From assembly GCA_937922175.1 (NCBI GenBank), contig CAKZUU010000405.1:1-7528 (forward strand): a stretch of DNA of 7,528 nt, written 5' to 3'. This DNA is from an uncultured Gemmataceae bacterium (lineage in GTDB: Bacteria; Planctomycetota; Planctomycetia; Gemmatales; Gemmataceae). Below are positions 6,361-7,528 of this stretch, piece by piece (positions within the stretch are counted from its first letter, which is position 1; the number at the start of each line of letters is the position of its first letter). The position numbers and the translations under genes were made by a program. Under the pieces are notes generated by a model. That model was not told where the DNA came from, searched no databases, and was given only the letters and a program-made list of their open reading frames with translations.

Positions 6361-6368
6361 GATCAGAC
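6357..6368. repeat. 12-bp perfect palindrome
   Basis: GTCTGATCAGAC is an exact palindrome in the short gap between the two convergent genes, overlapping the outer arm of the hairpin. It may extend that structure or be a protein site; there is no further evidence. Confidence 0.3.
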
Positions 6369-6375
6369 AATCGTC

Positions 6376-7413
6376 TCAGTCGTCGTCGTCCTTATCCTTG
6401 GTCTTCCCCTTCTTTGGTTGTTCCTCCTTTTTCTCCTTTCGATCATTATCATCGTTCTTCAACTTGGACGTTGGTTGATCGTCTTCTACGACTTTATCTT
6501 TTTTCCGCTTCTCGGATTTCTCCTGGTCCTTTTCCTTTTTCGGAGTCTTCGGCTGCGCCGGCTCTTTGTTCTCCTGCTCCGGAGGGGATCCCGGTATCAT
6601 CTTGATGGCGGCACGACGGCTTCCAGACGCCGCCTCCACGTCGACCTCAATCGGTCGCAGGACCCCGACGACCCCTAAACGTTTCACTGACTTTCCCGTC
6701 ATCAACCCCACCACCTGGGTGATGACTTCCTGAACCTCGGGCGTCGTGGTGATCGTGAGTTTGCCTCCTTCGAGAGATGTTTCCAAGACCTTGGTTTGCA
6801 CAAAGGCTTTCAAAAAGTCGGCCAGTGCTTTGGCCTGATCCTCGCGGAGGCTGTAGGTCTTGCGGATTAAGGTGATCGTCGAGCCATCGTCCGAGGGAGG
6901 GGCACTGAGAATGGGAACCTTGGCCTCTGCGGCGGAGGCCGCTCGGGGGGGGCGGTCGCTTGAGCCGGCAACAGGCGGCTGCGCGTTCAAGGCCTGTGGT
7001 GCAAGCGCGGTTCTGTTCGGCCCATCTGCCGGTGGCATATGCGGAGCAACGAAGCGAGATAAATGCTGCTGGAGCATCTGCTGCCAACGCTCACTCGCTT
7101 CTTGCCACGTCCGATGGTGCAACTCCATCAGCCGATGGAATTGTTCGTTTTGTTCTCGACGCGCATCTTCAAATCTCCGCTGCTCCGTTCCGAGGCGTTC
7201 TTCAAGTTCCTTTTTGAGCAGGTCCTTCTCACGCCGGAACTGTTCGAGAAGGTTCTCCGATCGTTGCCTCCACTCGTGAACTGATTTCCGGAGATATTGA
7301 AGCTCATTCGAGACGATGTCTGGCATCTTCGACGATTCAATTTTCTTCTCGTCGGCCCAAACGCCCAAGAGCGGCACGGCCAGCGAGAGGGTCGCCAAAA
7401 CCCAGCGTTGCAT
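6376..7413 (-). CDS. Secreted coiled-coil protein with possible secretin-like subdomain and charged tail
   Basis: This 345-residue protein is not a family recognised by name. Residues 1-20 form a signal peptide ending VWA before DEKK, a good signal peptidase I site, so export is expected. Residues 31-118 are rich in E, R, Q and L in heptad-like order and probably form a coiled coil. A Pro/Ala-rich linker follows (124-175). Residues 179-240, with ITLIRKTYSLREDQAKALADF and later LTITTTPEVQEVITQVVGLM, resemble the small alpha-beta N-domains of secretins and related planctomycete proteins; this is a weak, pattern-based match. The last 70 residues are almost all K, E, D, Q and P, ending KDKDDDD, and are likely disordered. 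An in-frame GTG at 7422 overlaps the AGGAG ribosome-binding site, so the ATG at 7413, eight bases after it, was chosen. It probably shares an operon with the gene ending at 7457. Confidence 0.85.
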   Translation of the reverse strand: MQRWVLATLSLAVPLLGVWADEKKIESSKMPDIVSNELQYLRKSVHEWRQRSENLLEQFRREKDLLKKELEERLGTEQRRFEDARREQNEQFHRLMELHHRTWQEASERWQQMLQQHLSRFVAPHMPPADGPNRTALAPQALNAQPPVAGSSDRPPRAASAAEAKVPILSAPPSDDGSTITLIRKTYSLREDQAKALADFLKAFVQTKVLETSLEGGKLTITTTPEVQEVITQVVGLMTGKSVKRLGVVGVLRPIEVDVEAASGSRRAAIKMIPGSPPEQENKEPAQPKTPKKEKDQEKSEKRKKDKVVEDDQPTSKLKNDDNDRKEKKEEQPKKGKTKDKDDDD

Positions 7414-7421
7414 CGGATTCA

Positions 7422-7430
7422 CTCCTTTCT
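7422..7430 (-). promoter_or_regulatory. Ribosome-binding site that decides the start at 7413
   Basis: AGAAAGGAG on the minus strand ends eight bases before ATG 7413-7411. The alternative GTG at 7422-7420 shares its first G with this site and so cannot use it. Confidence 0.75.
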
Positions 7431-7456
7431 TAAGTTAAGGAAGGGGGTCAAACGGA

Positions 7457-7528
7457 TCATCGGGGATTCTCCTGGACGTTTCCCTCACCGATCAAGCGAA
7501 CCAGCCGCTCCACGATGGGCTGCTGCTC
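7457..7528 (-). CDS. C-terminal end of an unidentified protein (runs off right edge)
   Basis: One minus-strand frame is open from the edge for 23 codons to TGA at 7459-7457 and reads EQQPIVERLVRLIGEGNVQ followed by ENPR. The other two minus frames stop earlier and look less protein-like. The fragment is amphipathic and probably helical; it is too short to name a family. The next gene on the same strand starts 43 bases later with its own ribosome-binding site, as expected in an operon, so the two proteins may be functionally linked. Confidence 0.5.
   Translation of the reverse strand, partial: EQQPIVERLVRLIGEGNVQENPR

Noticed and set aside
6378..6390. GTC triplet repeat as a microsatellite.
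   Set aside because: It simply encodes the terminal DDDD of the secreted protein.

Overview
The window looks like chromosomal DNA of a planctomycete, most likely of the Gemmata group. The signs are a type IV-pilin-like DUF1559 protein with an H-x-DG motif, a giant Ser/Thr kinase with an HLD catalytic loop fused to a bacterial tubulin-like domain, a MGFLDREYYR-type rhomboid-like protein, and moderately high GC. This assignment is inferred from protein families, not from a marker gene.

Layout. Bases 1-319 (minus strand) hold the first 106 residues of a rhomboid-family membrane protein that runs off the left edge. Bases 320-497 are a spacer with a strong G-quadruplex-like tract. Bases 498-3941 (minus) encode a 1147-residue kinase/tubulin-like fusion. 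Bases 3942-4102 are a short spacer. Bases 4103-5125 (minus) encode QueA of queuosine biosynthesis. These three genes lie head to tail and may be transcribed leftwards together, though spacers of about 160-180 bases leave room for separate promoters. Bases 5126-5231 form a divergent intergenic region with a perfect 8-bp inverted repeat. Bases 5232-5409 are a well-conserved cobalamin riboswitch on the plus strand, followed by a small hairpin touching the ribosome-binding site of the DUF1559 gene (5459-6292, plus). A long GC-rich hairpin separates that gene from a convergent minus-strand gene (6376-7413). The convergent gene encodes a secreted coiled-coil protein with a possible secretin-like subdomain and a very charged tail. 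At the right edge the last 23 codons of another minus-strand gene are visible, 43 bases upstream of the secreted protein gene.

How the parts may work together. Two observations stand out. First, a vitamin B12 riboswitch appears to control a pseudopilin-like surface protein instead of a cobalamin synthesis or transport gene. Second, one polypeptide joins a eukaryotic-type kinase to a tubulin/FtsZ-like module and lies next to a rhomboid that seems to lack a conserved oxyanion-hole histidine. QueA sits beside the riboswitch. The last step of queuosine synthesis is cobalamin-dependent in many bacteria, but the riboswitch points away from queA and cannot control its transcript directly. No mobile element, CRISPR array, rRNA or tRNA gene was seen.
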